The notes: a model not told the origin generated them from the sequence alone. A DNA stretch of 64,000 bases from an uncultured Clostridia bacterium (GCA_934746515.1 CAKVFH010000006.1:5312-69311), one strand, 5' to 3'; positions 40,308-49,543 are shown, counted from the first letter of the stretch. Made by a program: numbers and translations.

Positions 40308-42887
40308 ATGCTTTCACCAATGATGAAACAATATTTAGAATTAAAAGAAAAGTATCCAGACACAATCATTTTGTATCGTTTGGGTGATTTTTATGAAATG
40401 TTTTTTGAAGACGCTGAACTTGTTTCAAGAGAGCTTGAGTTGACGCTTACTGGCAGAGATTGCGGATTGGAAAAAAGAGCGCCTATGTGCGGCATTCCTT
40501 TTCATGCGGTGAATGCGTATATTCCAAGACTTATAAATAACGGACATAAAGTTGCAATTTGCGAGCAACTCACAGATCCTAAAGCTTCAAAAGGCTTGGT
40601 TGAAAGAGATATTGTTCAAATTATAACTCCAGGAACTGTGCTTGACAGCGATTCGCTTGACGCAAAGAAAAACAATTTTTTGATGGCGGTTTATGCAACA
40701 AAAAAGTCTATTGCGGTTTGCTATAGTGATTTGACAACAGGTTTTATTGAAACCACAGAACTTTCTGGAGAAGAAAGAAAAAAACTTCTTGATGATGTTT
40801 TGGCGCGTGTCAAGCCAGCTGAAGTTTTGTGCAATCTTTCATTTATGCAAGAATCAGAATCGCTTTCGGCTGTTAAGCTTGGCTATGTTCCAGCATTCTC
40901 GCAAAAAGATGAGTTGTTTGATTTGTCAAAGTGCAAGGCAATTGTTTTAAAACAATTTGATGTTTCAAGTTTGCAGGCACTGGGACTTCAAGATAAAAAC
41001 GAAATGACAATTGCGGTTGGCGCGGTTTTGTCATATTTTGGAGAGACTCAAAAAAGACTTATATCTAACATTAAAAAGTTAAGCATTGTTGAAGATTCAA
41101 GATATGTTCATCTTGACATTATTGCAAGAAAAAATCTTGAGCTTGTGCAAAGCAATTCTTTAAATCAAAAGAAAGGTTCACTTTTGTGGCTTTTGGACAA
41201 AACCAAAACTGCTATGGGTGGAAGACTTATCAAAAAATTTATTGATGAGCCACTTCGTGATGAAGTGATGATTAACGCAAGGCTTGACAGTGTTGAAGAA
41301 CTTACAAAAGACCTTATTTTGAGAAACAACATTCTTGATGCACTTAATGGCTTTACTGATATTGAAAGAAAGTGCAGCAAAATTTCTGCTGGAAATATTA
41401 CTCCAAAGGAATGTTTGTCGCTTGCTGAATCACTTAAAAAATTGCCAGAGATAAAGTCGCTTTTGCTTTCTTGCTCGTCTGGAATACTTCATAGCGCTGG
41501 TGAAAATATTGCTGATATGAGCGATATTCAAAAGGTTCTTTCAGATGCGATTGATCCAGATGCTCCAGCAAACCTAAAAGACGGCGGATATATTTTGTCG
41601 TCATATAATGATGAACTTTACAAGCTCCGCAATGCTGGTGAATACGGCAAGCAGTGGCTGGCAGAATATGAAATTGAACAAAAAGAAAAGACTGGCATTA
41701 AATTTTTAAAGACTGGCTATAACAGAGTGTTTGGATATTACATTGAAGTGTCGAACACTGGTGTTGCGAATGTGCCAGAAAACTATATTAGAAAACAAAC
41801 TATAACCACAGGTGAAAGATATATAACTCCAGAACTTAAAGAAATGGAGTATAAAATTTTAAACAGCAAGGAACAAGCAGTTGAACTTGAAAGTAAACTT
41901 TATGGTGAAATAAAAACTTATCTTGCATCGTATATTGGTGAGTTTTCAGAAATCGCAAAAGCTGTTGCACTTGCTGACTGTTTGATTTCACTTGCAACGG
42001 TTGCTGCCGAACAAAAATATGTTCGTCCTGTGATTTCTAGCAAGATAAATCATATTAAAATTGAAGAAGGAAGACATCCTGTTGTTGAAGCACTTTTAAG
42101 TAATGCAACATTTTCGGCTAATGATACTTTGCTTGACAATGCAGACAATAGAACCATGCTGATTACCGGACCAAACATGGCTGGTAAAAGCACATATATG
42201 CGTCAAGTTGCAATCATTACACTTATGGCACACATGGGTTCATTTGTTCCTGCAAAGTCTGCAGAGATTTCTATTATTGATAGAGTGTTTACAAGAGTTG
42301 GCGCGTCAGATGACCTTGCTTTCGGTCAAAGCACATTTATGGTTGAAATGAATGAAGTTTCAAACATTATCAATAATGCGACTGATAAAAGTTTAATCAT
42401 TCTCGATGAAGTTGGAAGGGGCACATCAACCTATGATGGCATGAGCATAGCGGGTGCAATAATTGAATACCTTTCAAAACATTTGCACGCAAAAACTTTG
42501 TTCTCAACACACTATCATGAACTTACTGACATGGAAGGCAGAGTTGACGGCGTGAAAAATTATAGGGTTATGGTTAAAGAATGGGAAGGAGACATTGTGT
42601 TCCTTCACAAAATTGCAAGGGGTTCAGCAAACAGAAGTTTTGGTATTGAAGTTGCAAAACTTTCTGGGCTCCCAAAAGAAATTATTGATAGAGCAAAAGA
42701 GATTTTAACTGAAAGAGAAAGCGAAAACAAAAACAATGTTTCGGTTTCAAATAGCGAAGTTAAAGTTGATACAAATGCTAATGTTGCGGAAATTATCAAT
42801 GTTTTAAAAGAAATGGATATGGATAACATTTCGCCACTTATGGCTTTTGGAACTCTTCAAAACCTTGTTGATAAAGTTAAAAAATAA
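40308..42887 (+). CDS. mutS: DNA mismatch repair protein MutS
   Basis: Recognises mismatches and recruits MutL. The 859 residues have normal length: the mismatch-binding domain with YRLGDFYEMFFEDA (Phe-x-Glu mismatch wedge), connector, lever and clamp, then the ATPase with ITGPNMAGKSTYMRQVA, DDLAFGQSTFMVEM, LDEVGRGTSTYDG and FSTHYHELT. The short C-terminal tail lacks an obvious beta-clamp motif by eye. It lies 11 bp after miaB and 11 bp before mutL. Confidence 0.97.
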   Translation: MLSPMMKQYLELKEKYPDTIILYRLGDFYEMFFEDAELVSRELELTLTGRDCGLEKRAPMCGIPFHAVNAYIPRLINNGHKVAICEQLTDPKASKGLVERDIVQIITPGTVLDSDSLDAKKNNFLMAVYATKKSIAVCYSDLTTGFIETTELSGEERKKLLDDVLARVKPAEVLCNLSFMQESESLSAVKLGYVPAFSQKDELFDLSKCKAIVLKQFDVSSLQALGLQDKNEMTIAVGAVLSYFGETQKRLISNIKKLSIVEDSRYVHLDIIARKNLELVQSNSLNQKKGSLLWLLDKTKTAMGGRLIKKFIDEPLRDEVMINARLDSVEELTKDLILRNNILDALNGFTDIERKCSKISAGNITPKECLSLAESLKKLPEIKSLLLSCSSGILHSAGENIADMSDIQKVLSDAIDPDAPANLKDGGYILSSYNDELYKLRNAGEYGKQWLAEYEIEQKEKTGIKFLKTGYNRVFGYYIEVSNTGVANVPENYIRKQTITTGERYITPELKEMEYKILNSKEQAVELESKLYGEIKTYLASYIGEFSEIAKAVALADCLISLATVAAEQKYVRPVISSKINHIKIEEGRHPVVEALLSNATFSANDTLLDNADNRTMLITGPNMAGKSTYMRQVAIITLMAHMGSFVPAKSAEISIIDRVFTRVGASDDLAFGQSTFMVEMNEVSNIINNATDKSLIILDEVGRGTSTYDGMSIAGAIIEYLSKHLHAKTLFSTHYHELTDMEGRVDGVKNYRVMVKEWEGDIVFLHKIARGSANRSFGIEVAKLSGLPKEIIDRAKEILTERESENKNNVSVSNSEVKVDTNANVAEIINVLKEMDMDNISPLMAFGTLQNLVDKVKK

Positions 42888-42898
42888 AAGGAGAATTT

Positions 42899-44953
42899 AT
42901 GGCAAAGATAAATTTGTTGGACAGCTCAATTTATAATTTGATTGCTGCTGGTGAAGTTGTTGAAAGACCTGCGTCGGTTATAAAAGAACTTGTTGAAAAT
43001 GCGATTGATGCTAAAGCAAAAAACATAACCATTGAAATTAAAGATGGCGGAACAACATTTATGCAAGTTACTGATGACGGCACTGGCATTGAAGAAGATG
43101 ATATTAAGTCAGCTTTTTTGCCACACGCGACAAGCAAAATTAAAATTGCTAGCGATCTTGATTCGATTGCGACTCTTGGGTTCCGTGGTGAAGCGCTTGC
43201 ATCTATTGCGTCAGTGTCAAAGGTTTCGGTTGTTTCAAAAACTGCTGAAAGCGAACTTGGCACAAAACTTGATGTTGCTGGCGGAAAGTTTGGCGAGATA
43301 AAAAAAGTTTCAGCGAATGTTGGAACAATTATGACTGTTGAAGATTTGTTTTATTGTGTGCCTGCAAGGGCAAAGTTTTTAAAGAAACCAAAAACAGAAG
43401 AACAGGAAATAACAAACATAATTTCACGAACCATTTTGGCTCATCCAGATATTAACTTTAACTATATTGTTGACGGAAAAAAACAGCTTTCTTCAATTGG
43501 TTCAACAAAAAAAGAAGCGCTATATTCAATTTATGGTAAAGAAGCTGTCAGTGAAACGCTGGAAGTAAAGGCTTCACGAGAAGGTGTTTCGGTTGACGGA
43601 TTTATCGGAAAACCAACTTATTCAAAATCAAACAGAACCTATCAAACATTGATTATAAATGGCAGATATGTTGTCAATATCACAGTTCAAACTGCGGTTG
43701 CCAATGCTTATGGCGATTTTTTGATGAAGCGTCAATATCCATTTTTTGTTTTGTATTTGACAGTGCCTGTTGATGAAATTGATGTGAATGTGCATCCAAA
43801 CAAACTTGATGTTAAGTTTTTGAAATCTAGTTTGGTGTATTCTGTTATATTTGAAGCGGTTTCAAGAGCTTTGAATGGAATGGATTATATAAAGGAAATT
43901 GATGCGGAAGCAAACACAAGTCCTTCATTTTCAAGAAATTTTTCTGCTCGTTCAAACAGCGCTCCGATTGATAAAATGGGTGTAAATCTCAATCCATTTT
44001 CCGCAAATATTGATAATATCACTGAAAAAGAAAAGAATAATTTAACAGATATTGTTGTTGATTCAATGATTAGTTCTGCAAGTTCAAACAGTTTGTTGCA
44101 AGACAACTTTGGAACTGGTTCAAGACTTCTTGAAAAAATCAATGATAAAATTATGCATAATGATGACACTGCATTTAAGTCAGAGTTGTATGAAAACAGC
44201 AACGACAAAACTCAAGCAAGTGCAAGTCAAGAAAATCTGCAACAATCTTTTTCAAACTATGATATGGTTTCAAAATCAAATGCAGCAAATTTTGACGAAA
44301 ATAAAAAGGCTGAAAATTTTGAATCAAGCCTTGTTCAAACAAAGCAGGAAAAACCCGTTCAGCAAGATTTTGCAGAAAATGAAATAATCAACATTGGTAA
44401 GATTTTCAATACTTATTTAATCATTCAATGGGGTGATAATATGTATTTAATCGACCAGCATGCTGGCCATGAAAGAATCAGATATGACAAGCTTAAAGCA
44501 GAGTATGAAAGCGGTTCAATTGTGGTTCAGCCAATGCTGATTCCTTATGTCTTGTCGCTTAATAGTGAAGATTGCAGAATTGTTGAAGCAAACCTTGATG
44601 CAATCAGATCTGTTGGCTTTGATATTGATGAATTTGGTGATAAATCATACAAGATTTCAGCTGTTCCTGCAATTGTTGACGGAATTGATTTTGATAAATT
44701 TTTCTCAATGTTTTTGGCTGAAAAACTTAATAAAACTAAAATTACTGAAGCTGATCTTGTGAAAGATAACTTGATGCAAATGGCATGCAAGAGTGCGGTT
44801 AAGGGCGGAGATGATTTGTCAAAGGGTGAAATTGAAACACTTTTGAAAGAAATGAAAGAAAAAGATGTTGTATTGTTCTGTCCGCATGGCAGACCTGTTA
44901 TTGTTAGAATAACAAAAAGTGAAATTGAAAAATGGTTTAAAAGGATAGTGTAG
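42899..44953 (+). CDS. mutL: DNA mismatch repair protein MutL (endonuclease type)
   Basis: The 684-residue protein has an N-terminal GHKL ATPase (ELVENAIDAKAKNI, DDGTGI, TLGFRGEALASI), a long Asn/Ser-rich linker (about 340-490) and a C-terminal dimerisation domain. The latter carries metal-site motifs of nicking MutL: DQHAGHERIRYD (from residue 519), ACKSAVKGGD and CPHGRP. The last acidic residue of DQHA(x)2E(x)4E is Asp instead of Glu, a conservative change. No methyl-directed MutH is expected in this lineage. The next gene starts one base after the stop. Confidence 0.96.
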   Translation: MAKINLLDSSIYNLIAAGEVVERPASVIKELVENAIDAKAKNITIEIKDGGTTFMQVTDDGTGIEEDDIKSAFLPHATSKIKIASDLDSIATLGFRGEALASIASVSKVSVVSKTAESELGTKLDVAGGKFGEIKKVSANVGTIMTVEDLFYCVPARAKFLKKPKTEEQEITNIISRTILAHPDINFNYIVDGKKQLSSIGSTKKEALYSIYGKEAVSETLEVKASREGVSVDGFIGKPTYSKSNRTYQTLIINGRYVVNITVQTAVANAYGDFLMKRQYPFFVLYLTVPVDEIDVNVHPNKLDVKFLKSSLVYSVIFEAVSRALNGMDYIKEIDAEANTSPSFSRNFSARSNSAPIDKMGVNLNPFSANIDNITEKEKNNLTDIVVDSMISSASSNSLLQDNFGTGSRLLEKINDKIMHNDDTAFKSELYENSNDKTQASASQENLQQSFSNYDMVSKSNAANFDENKKAENFESSLVQTKQEKPVQQDFAENEIINIGKIFNTYLIIQWGDNMYLIDQHAGHERIRYDKLKAEYESGSIVVQPMLIPYVLSLNSEDCRIVEANLDAIRSVGFDIDEFGDKSYKISAVPAIVDGIDFDKFFSMFLAEKLNKTKITEADLVKDNLMQMACKSAVKGGDDLSKGEIETLLKEMKEKDVVLFCPHGRPVIVRITKSEIEKWFKRIV

Positions 44954-44954
44954 T

Positions 44955-46187
44955 ATGTTTGATAAAAAGGCATTAGATTTTGTTAATATTGCAGAAAATG
45001 ACTGCAAAGAAGTTTTTGATAAGTTAGAAGAAATTTGTTTGTTTAATCAAAACAAGGTTTTGGAAGCTTTCCAAAGCGTAAATTTGCAACTCGCTGACAT
45101 TGCGTCTTCAACAGGCTATGGTGGTGAAGACAGAGCAAAGGGAAAACTCGGTGAGATTTATGCAAAAGCATTTGGTGCGGAGTTTGGAATTGTTAGTCCA
45201 TTGATTGCTAGTGGCACACATGCGCTAACAATTGCTTTGTTTGGTCTGCTTCGCCCGGGTGACACAATGTTTTCAGTGACCGGCAAACCTTATGACACTC
45301 TTATGGGTGTTATCTTTGGTGAGAATAATGGCTCTCTTAAAGATTTTCAAGTAAAATATGATGATGTCGAACTTGTAAATAATGATTTTGACTTTGATTT
45401 AATAAAGAAAAAAGTTATTGAAATAAAACCAAAAATGTTGTATATTCAGCGATCAAGGGGATATACTTCTCGAGAGTCATTGTCTGTTGATAAAATAGAA
45501 AAACTTGTCAAATTTGTTAGAGAATTTGACAAAAAAGTCATCATTATGGTTGATAATTGCTATGGTGAATTTGTTGAAACTCGCGAACCAACTGAAGTTG
45601 GCGCAGATGTTATGGTTGGTTCACTTATCAAAAATGCTGGTGGTGGAATTGCTCCAACTGGCGCATATATTGTTGGTAAAAAAGATTTGGTTGAACTGAT
45701 TTCTTCAAGATTTATTGCACCAAATATTGGTCTTGATGTTGGCAGTTATGCTGGTTCTTATACACCATTTTTTCAAGGATGTTTCTTGGCACCACACACA
45801 ACTTTAAATGCGCTAAAAGGAAATATTTTGCTTGGAAGAGTGGCTGAAAAACTTGGCTTTACTTCATTCCCAAAAGTTAATGAAATGCCACATGATTTGG
45901 TTAGAACTTTTGAAATGAAAAATGCTGACAACTTGATTGAATTTTGCAGAATGATTCAAAAATTTAGCCCTGTTGACAGCAGTGTTGTGCCATATCCATG
46001 GGATATGCCTGGCTATAGTGACAAGGTTATTATGGCAGCTGGATCGTTCATTCAAGGTTCATCAATTGAGCTTTCAGCTGATGGTCCAATAAGAGATCCA
46101 TATCTTGTTTATCTTCAAGGCGGACTGACCTATGAACACTTGAAGATTGTTGCAATCAAATTTGCTGAAAAATACTTGAACGCTTAA
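44955..46187 (+). CDS. methionine gamma-lyase family PLP protein (YnbB/aluminium-resistance type)
   Basis: The 410-residue PLP enzyme belongs to the Cys/Met-metabolism fold group. It shows the family segments STGYGGEDRAKGKLGEI, ASGTHALTIALFGLL, IQRSRGYTSRESLSV, VDNCYGEFVE and the PLP lysine in GSLIKNAGGGIAPTGAYI. These are characteristic of the family annotated as aluminium resistance or methionine gamma-lyase-like; the true substrate is not settled. It lies one base after mutL and ends in a terminator-like hairpin that also holds the yqfC start codon. Confidence 0.9.
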   Translation: MFDKKALDFVNIAENDCKEVFDKLEEICLFNQNKVLEAFQSVNLQLADIASSTGYGGEDRAKGKLGEIYAKAFGAEFGIVSPLIASGTHALTIALFGLLRPGDTMFSVTGKPYDTLMGVIFGENNGSLKDFQVKYDDVELVNNDFDFDLIKKKVIEIKPKMLYIQRSRGYTSRESLSVDKIEKLVKFVREFDKKVIIMVDNCYGEFVETREPTEVGADVMVGSLIKNAGGGIAPTGAYIVGKKDLVELISSRFIAPNIGLDVGSYAGSYTPFFQGCFLAPHTTLNALKGNILLGRVAEKLGFTSFPKVNEMPHDLVRTFEMKNADNLIEFCRMIQKFSPVDSSVVPYPWDMPGYSDKVIMAAGSFIQGSSIELSADGPIRDPYLVYLQGGLTYEHLKIVAIKFAEKYLNA

Positions 46188-46190
46188 ATA

Positions 46191-46219
46191 GAATAAATTA
46201 TAAATTTAACTCATATTTT
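46191..46219 (+). promoter_or_regulatory. candidate sigma-E promoter of yqfC
   Basis: GAATAAA (46191-46197, five of seven against KMATATT), a 14-bp spacer and CATATTTT (46212-46219, keeping CATA and the final T). The yqfC ATG begins at 46225, five bases after the -10. The same geometry is found at yunB. Confidence 0.45.
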
Positions 46220-46236
46220 TTAATATGAGTTTTTTT
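46208..46236 (+). terminator. terminator-like hairpin overlapping the yqfC start codon
   Basis: AACTCATAT (46208-46216) pairs with ATATGAGTT (46223-46231), 6-base loop, followed by five more T (46232-46236). The ATG of yqfC (46225-46227) is inside the right arm. It probably ends the miaB operon message. Confidence 0.65.
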
Positions 46237-46479
46237 AATGATTTTTTAGATTCTGTTTCAATTGATGATGTTAAAAATAAAATTTGTATAAATCTTATTT
46301 TGGGTGAAGCAGTTAGAGTTTTGGCTGAACACAAAATTGAATTGATGAGCGATGAAGAAATTGTTTTGAAGTGCGGAAAAATTCGTATTAAAATTTTTGG
46401 TTCAGGGCTTGAAATTGTGACGCTTGCAAAGGGTGAAGTGGAAATCACTGGAAATGTTTGTGGAGCGTGCAAAGTATGA
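46225..46479 (+). CDS. yqfC: sporulation protein YqfC
   Basis: The 84-residue protein contains INLILGEAVRVLAEHKIELM, SDEEIVLKCGKIRIKIFGSG and GEVEITGNV, matching the YqfC family of sigma-E-controlled mother-cell proteins; it is always found next to yqfD. There is no ribosome site before the ATG and the start codon lies in a hairpin arm. The stop overlaps the yqfD start (ATGA). The N-terminus, MSFFNDFLDSVS, differs from Bacillus YqfC. Confidence 0.85.
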   Translation: MSFFNDFLDSVSIDDVKNKICINLILGEAVRVLAEHKIELMSDEEIVLKCGKIRIKIFGSGLEIVTLAKGEVEITGNVCGACKV

Positions 46480-47570
46480 ACGGGACAATTAGAGTTAAAA
46501 TTGAAGGTTTAAATTCTGGAAAAATTATCAATGCGTTGGTTGAAAAAGGGGTATATTTAAAAAATTTAAAAGAAAAATCAAAGTATGTTTTGTTTGAGAT
46601 CAATCAAAATAGTCAAAGCGAACTTGATGCAGTTTGTAAAAGATTTCACAGACACTATGAGATTGTTTCAAAAAACAATTTGGTTAATTTGCTTCTCAAA
46701 TTAAAATATTGTGTTGGTTTTTTGGTTGCTATTTCAATTGTTTTTGCGCTTGTGTTTTCATTTAATTTGTATGTTTATGAAGTGAATTTACAGGTGGCAA
46801 ATGGTGAAAATTTTGATATAAGTTCAATTGAACAAATCCTAACAGAAAACGGAGTTTGTGTTGGCTCAAGAAGAAAAAATATTGATACTAAAAAATTGCA
46901 GAATTTGATTTTGTCATCTGAAGAAAATGTGGCAGGATGTTCAATAAAAACGCGCGGTGGAAAAATTGATGTTGTGATTTATCCTGGAATAATTAGGGGT
47001 GAAAAACAAAACGAAAACCTGTATTCTAAATATGATGCTGTTATTAGCAAGGTTAAAATTTTTGCTGGAAAATCAAAGCTCAAAGAGGGAGATTTTGTCA
47101 AAGAAAATGATCTTTTGATTGAAAATGATAATGGTGCTTCTGGTGAAATTCTTGGAAAAGTATATTTTTCTGATTATGTAATTTACAATGAAAATCAAGT
47201 AAAAAAAGTGAAAACTGGCAAACAAATAAAAAAAACTAATATTCTGATTTTTGGAAAAAATCTTTTTAAACGAAAGAAAATTGCAGATTTTTCAAATTAT
47301 TTTGAAGAAAATTGCGTTTTTTATATATCAAAGAATATGTTTTTGCCAATTTCTTTAAAGTATACAACATACAGTGAATTTGAACTGGTTGATGAAAAAA
47401 TTGCTTTTGAAAATGTTGAACAAGATTTGAAAACGAAATTATATGAAAGTATCAAAGGAAAAATTCCAGCTGACGGAAATGTGACAAATGTGACTTTTTC
47501 AGTTGTTAAAGAAAATAATTTAACAAGACTTGATTGTTTCGTTGAGTGTGAAATGGACCTTTTGAAATAG
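46476..47570 (+). CDS. yqfD: sporulation protein YqfD
   Basis: The 364-residue membrane-anchored sporulation protein has an N-terminal domain (about 1-80), one membrane helix (about 86-108, VGFLVAISIVFALVFSF) and an extracellular or intermembrane part. That part has SIEQILTENGVCVGSRRKNI and VAGCSIKTRGGKIDVVIYP, followed by VKENDLLI. This is the YqfD (SpoIV-associated) family. The start was set at 46476 because it overlaps the yqfC stop. phoH, which follows in Bacillus, is missing here. Confidence 0.92.
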   Translation: MNGTIRVKIEGLNSGKIINALVEKGVYLKNLKEKSKYVLFEINQNSQSELDAVCKRFHRHYEIVSKNNLVNLLLKLKYCVGFLVAISIVFALVFSFNLYVYEVNLQVANGENFDISSIEQILTENGVCVGSRRKNIDTKKLQNLILSSEENVAGCSIKTRGGKIDVVIYPGIIRGEKQNENLYSKYDAVISKVKIFAGKSKLKEGDFVKENDLLIENDNGASGEILGKVYFSDYVIYNENQVKKVKTGKQIKKTNILIFGKNLFKRKKIADFSNYFEENCVFYISKNMFLPISLKYTTYSEFELVDEKIAFENVEQDLKTKLYESIKGKIPADGNVTNVTFSVVKENNLTRLDCFVECEMDLLK

Positions 47571-47626
47571 CGGAGATTATTAAATTTTTTTTGTGTTTCA
47601 AGCGCAAATTTATGACCAAAAAATAT

Positions 47627-47681
47627 AAGTAAACAAAGATTTTGAAGATAGCAATAATTTGTTTACTTTTTTTATTTTTTT
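47627..47681 (+). terminator. terminator after yqfD
   Basis: AAGTAAACA (47627-47635) pairs with TGTTTACTT (47660-47668) across a 24-base loop, followed by T-rich sequence. The long loop makes it weaker than others, and its right arm overlaps the -35 of the ybeY promoter. Confidence 0.55.
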
Positions 47682-47690
47682 CAATATAAT
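47662..47690 (+). promoter_or_regulatory. promoter of the ybeY-era unit
   Basis: TTTACT (47662-47667), 17-bp spacer, TATAAT (47685-47690), 23 bases before the ybeY ATG. Confidence 0.6.
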
Positions 47691-47713
47691 TGAATTGTAA
47701 AGGAAATGGGTAA

Positions 47714-48196
47714 ATGAGTTATATTGAAGTTAGCGGAAGATGCAAAACAGAATATAAATTGCTTGCACAAAAAGTTGCTGAAAAGGTTATTGAATTGATG
47801 AATTTTCCAAACGATTTGGAAGTGGCAATTGATTTTGTTTCTGAAAATGAAATTCAGAGACTTAACCATGAGTTTAGAAATATTGATAAAGTTACTGATG
47901 TTTTGTCTTTTCCATCGTTCAGTCTTTGGGCTGGTGAAATCTTGAAAACTAGCGATGCAAGCGTGATTCCTTTTAAACAAGAAAATGGATTGTATCATTT
48001 TGGTGACATGGCGATTTGTTTAAAACAATGTGAAAGACAGGCAAAAGAGTTTGGTGTTACAACCGAATCTGAAATTAAAAAACTTGTCATTCATTCGATG
48101 CTTCACTTGATGGGATATGATCATATTAAAGACGAAGATTATGCGGTTATGAAACCACAAGAAGAAAAACTTGATAAATTGATTCAATTAAATTAA
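47714..48196 (+). CDS. ybeY: endoribonuclease YbeY
   Basis: Metal-dependent RNase needed for 16S rRNA 3'-end maturation and ribosome quality control. The 160 residues have the zinc motif H-x3-H-x5-H in VIHSMLHLMGYDHIKD and the preceding GDMAICLKQC segment; the family's DVLSFP is present as VTDVLSFPSF. The protein is of normal length. era follows closely, consistent with a shared role in 30S maturation. Confidence 0.96.
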   Translation: MSYIEVSGRCKTEYKLLAQKVAEKVIELMNFPNDLEVAIDFVSENEIQRLNHEFRNIDKVTDVLSFPSFSLWAGEILKTSDASVIPFKQENGLYHFGDMAICLKQCERQAKEFGVTTESEIKKLVIHSMLHLMGYDHIKDEDYAVMKPQEEKLDKLIQLN

Positions 48197-48226
48197 ATGC
48201 AAAATAAACAGAGTAGGAGAAAGATT

Positions 48227-49117
48227 ATGGGATTTAAGTCAGGATTTGTTGCTGTTATTGGAAAGCCTAATGTTGGAAAGAGCAGTCTTGTTAATAAACT
48301 TGTGGGCGAAAAAGTTTCAATAATTAGTCCAAAGGCGCAAACGACTAGAAACAAGATTTATGGTATCAAAAACGGAAAAAATTATCAGGTTGTTTTTGTT
48401 GATACACCTGGTGTTCAGCACACAAAAACCAAACTTGGTGAATTTATGAGCGATGCAACAAACAAGGCTTCGACTGATGTTGATGCGATTATTATTGTTT
48501 TGGATGCTCTTCGAATTGGACAGGAAGACTATAAAATTATTGAAAAGTTTGCAAATGTCAAATGTCCAGTTTTCTTGGTTATCAATAAAATTGAATTAAC
48601 TAACTATGAAAAGTTTTATCCAATTTTAGCAAAACTTAATGAATACAAATTCATCAAAAAGTTTATCACTGCATCTGCAATTAGAAACCTAAATATTGAT
48701 GAACTTGAGACAGAAATATTGAATGTTTTGCCAGAAGGTGAAGCATATTATCCAGTTGATGAATACACCGACAAATCTGTTAGATTTATGTGTGGTGAAA
48801 TCATAAGAGAAAAAGCGCTTTTGTATTTACAAGAAGAAATTCCACACGGACTTGCAATTGATATTATGACTTTTGAAGAAGGTGAAAATTGTGTTAAAAT
48901 AAACGCAAATATCATCACTGAAAGTGAAAGACATAAGCAAATCATTATTGGCAAAAATGGTGAAATGCTTAAACAAATTGGCATGGCTGCAAGACGAGAT
49001 ATTGAAGAGCTTGTTGGCAACAAGGTTATGCTTGAGTTGTTTGTTAAAGTTAGAAAAGATTGGAAAAATGATATGCAAGCACTTAATGATTTGGGCTTCA
49101 ATAAAAAAGATAACTAA
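48227..49117 (+). CDS. era: GTPase Era
   Basis: Essential GTPase that binds the 3' end of 16S rRNA. The 296 residues have P-loop GKPNVGKSSL, the effector region KAQTTRNKIYG, DTPGVQ, NKIE and a C-terminal KH domain with IIIGKNGEMLKQIGMAARRDIE. The start at 48227 was preferred over 48197 because TAGGAG lies 8 bases upstream and the shorter N-terminus, MGFKSGFVAVIG, fits the family. Confidence 0.97.
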   Translation: MGFKSGFVAVIGKPNVGKSSLVNKLVGEKVSIISPKAQTTRNKIYGIKNGKNYQVVFVDTPGVQHTKTKLGEFMSDATNKASTDVDAIIIVLDALRIGQEDYKIIEKFANVKCPVFLVINKIELTNYEKFYPILAKLNEYKFIKKFITASAIRNLNIDELETEILNVLPEGEAYYPVDEYTDKSVRFMCGEIIREKALLYLQEEIPHGLAIDIMTFEEGENCVKINANIITESERHKQIIIGKNGEMLKQIGMAARRDIEELVGNKVMLELFVKVRKDWKNDMQALNDLGFNKKDN

Positions 49118-49150
49118 ATTTTACATTAAATTTTGATTCAAATGAATAAA

Positions 49151-49190
49151 AAATTTTGTTCGGGTAATTATTAAATCATAAACAAAATTT
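49151..49190 (+). promoter_or_regulatory. leader hairpin before the 90-residue gene
   Basis: A perfect 10-bp inverted repeat, AAATTTTGTT (49151-49160) with AACAAAATTT (49181-49190), separated by 20 bases. It ends just before the GTGAGGG ribosome site of the gene at 49202. No T tract follows on this strand. Confidence 0.45.
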
Positions 49191-49201
49191 GTGAGGGATT
49201 T

Positions 49202-49474
49202 ATGGAAAAGACATTTTTAAGACCATCAACAATAGCTTATGACGGAATGAACAGTATTGAAGAAATTATGGGAGAATATAACGGATATTTGTCGGTTGTT
49301 TCTGACAGAGATTTGAAAACAGAGTTTGCTGAAAGGCGAGCTAGTTTTGTTTCGAGCCCAACTGTTATGAATGTTAGAATGTTTAAAAGAGCAAAAGAAA
49401 AAATGCTTGAGCGTGGTTTACTAAACGAAAATACTGAACAAAATGAAAATAATAATTTTGGTCGTCAAATGTAA
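49202..49474 (+). CDS. small conserved-position protein between era and recO, unknown function
   Basis: The 90-residue protein has no membrane segment and no motif I recognise; it has a charged helix with MFKRAKEKMLERGLL near the C-terminus. GTGAGGG precedes its ATG, and a hairpin lies just upstream and a terminator just downstream, so it looks like a real, separately controlled gene. In B. subtilis a small gene (yqzL) sits between era and recO, but the sequence gives no support for homology. It could bind RNA or a ribosome factor by context; that is speculation. Confidence 0.65.
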   Translation: MEKTFLRPSTIAYDGMNSIEEIMGEYNGYLSVVSDRDLKTEFAERRASFVSSPTVMNVRMFKRAKEKMLERGLLNENTEQNENNNFGRQM

Positions 49475-49481
49475 TTGTTAA

Positions 49482-49509
49482 GTAAAATTCATGTAAATTT
49501 TACATTTTT
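49482..49509 (+). terminator. terminator before recO
   Basis: GTAAAATT (49482-49489) pairs with AATTTTAC (49496-49503), 6-base loop, then ATTTTT. AT-only pairs around a single GC pair make it moderate. Confidence 0.55.
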
Positions 49510-49543
49510 AATGAAAATTTTAAAAAATAGTTTTGGATGAAAT

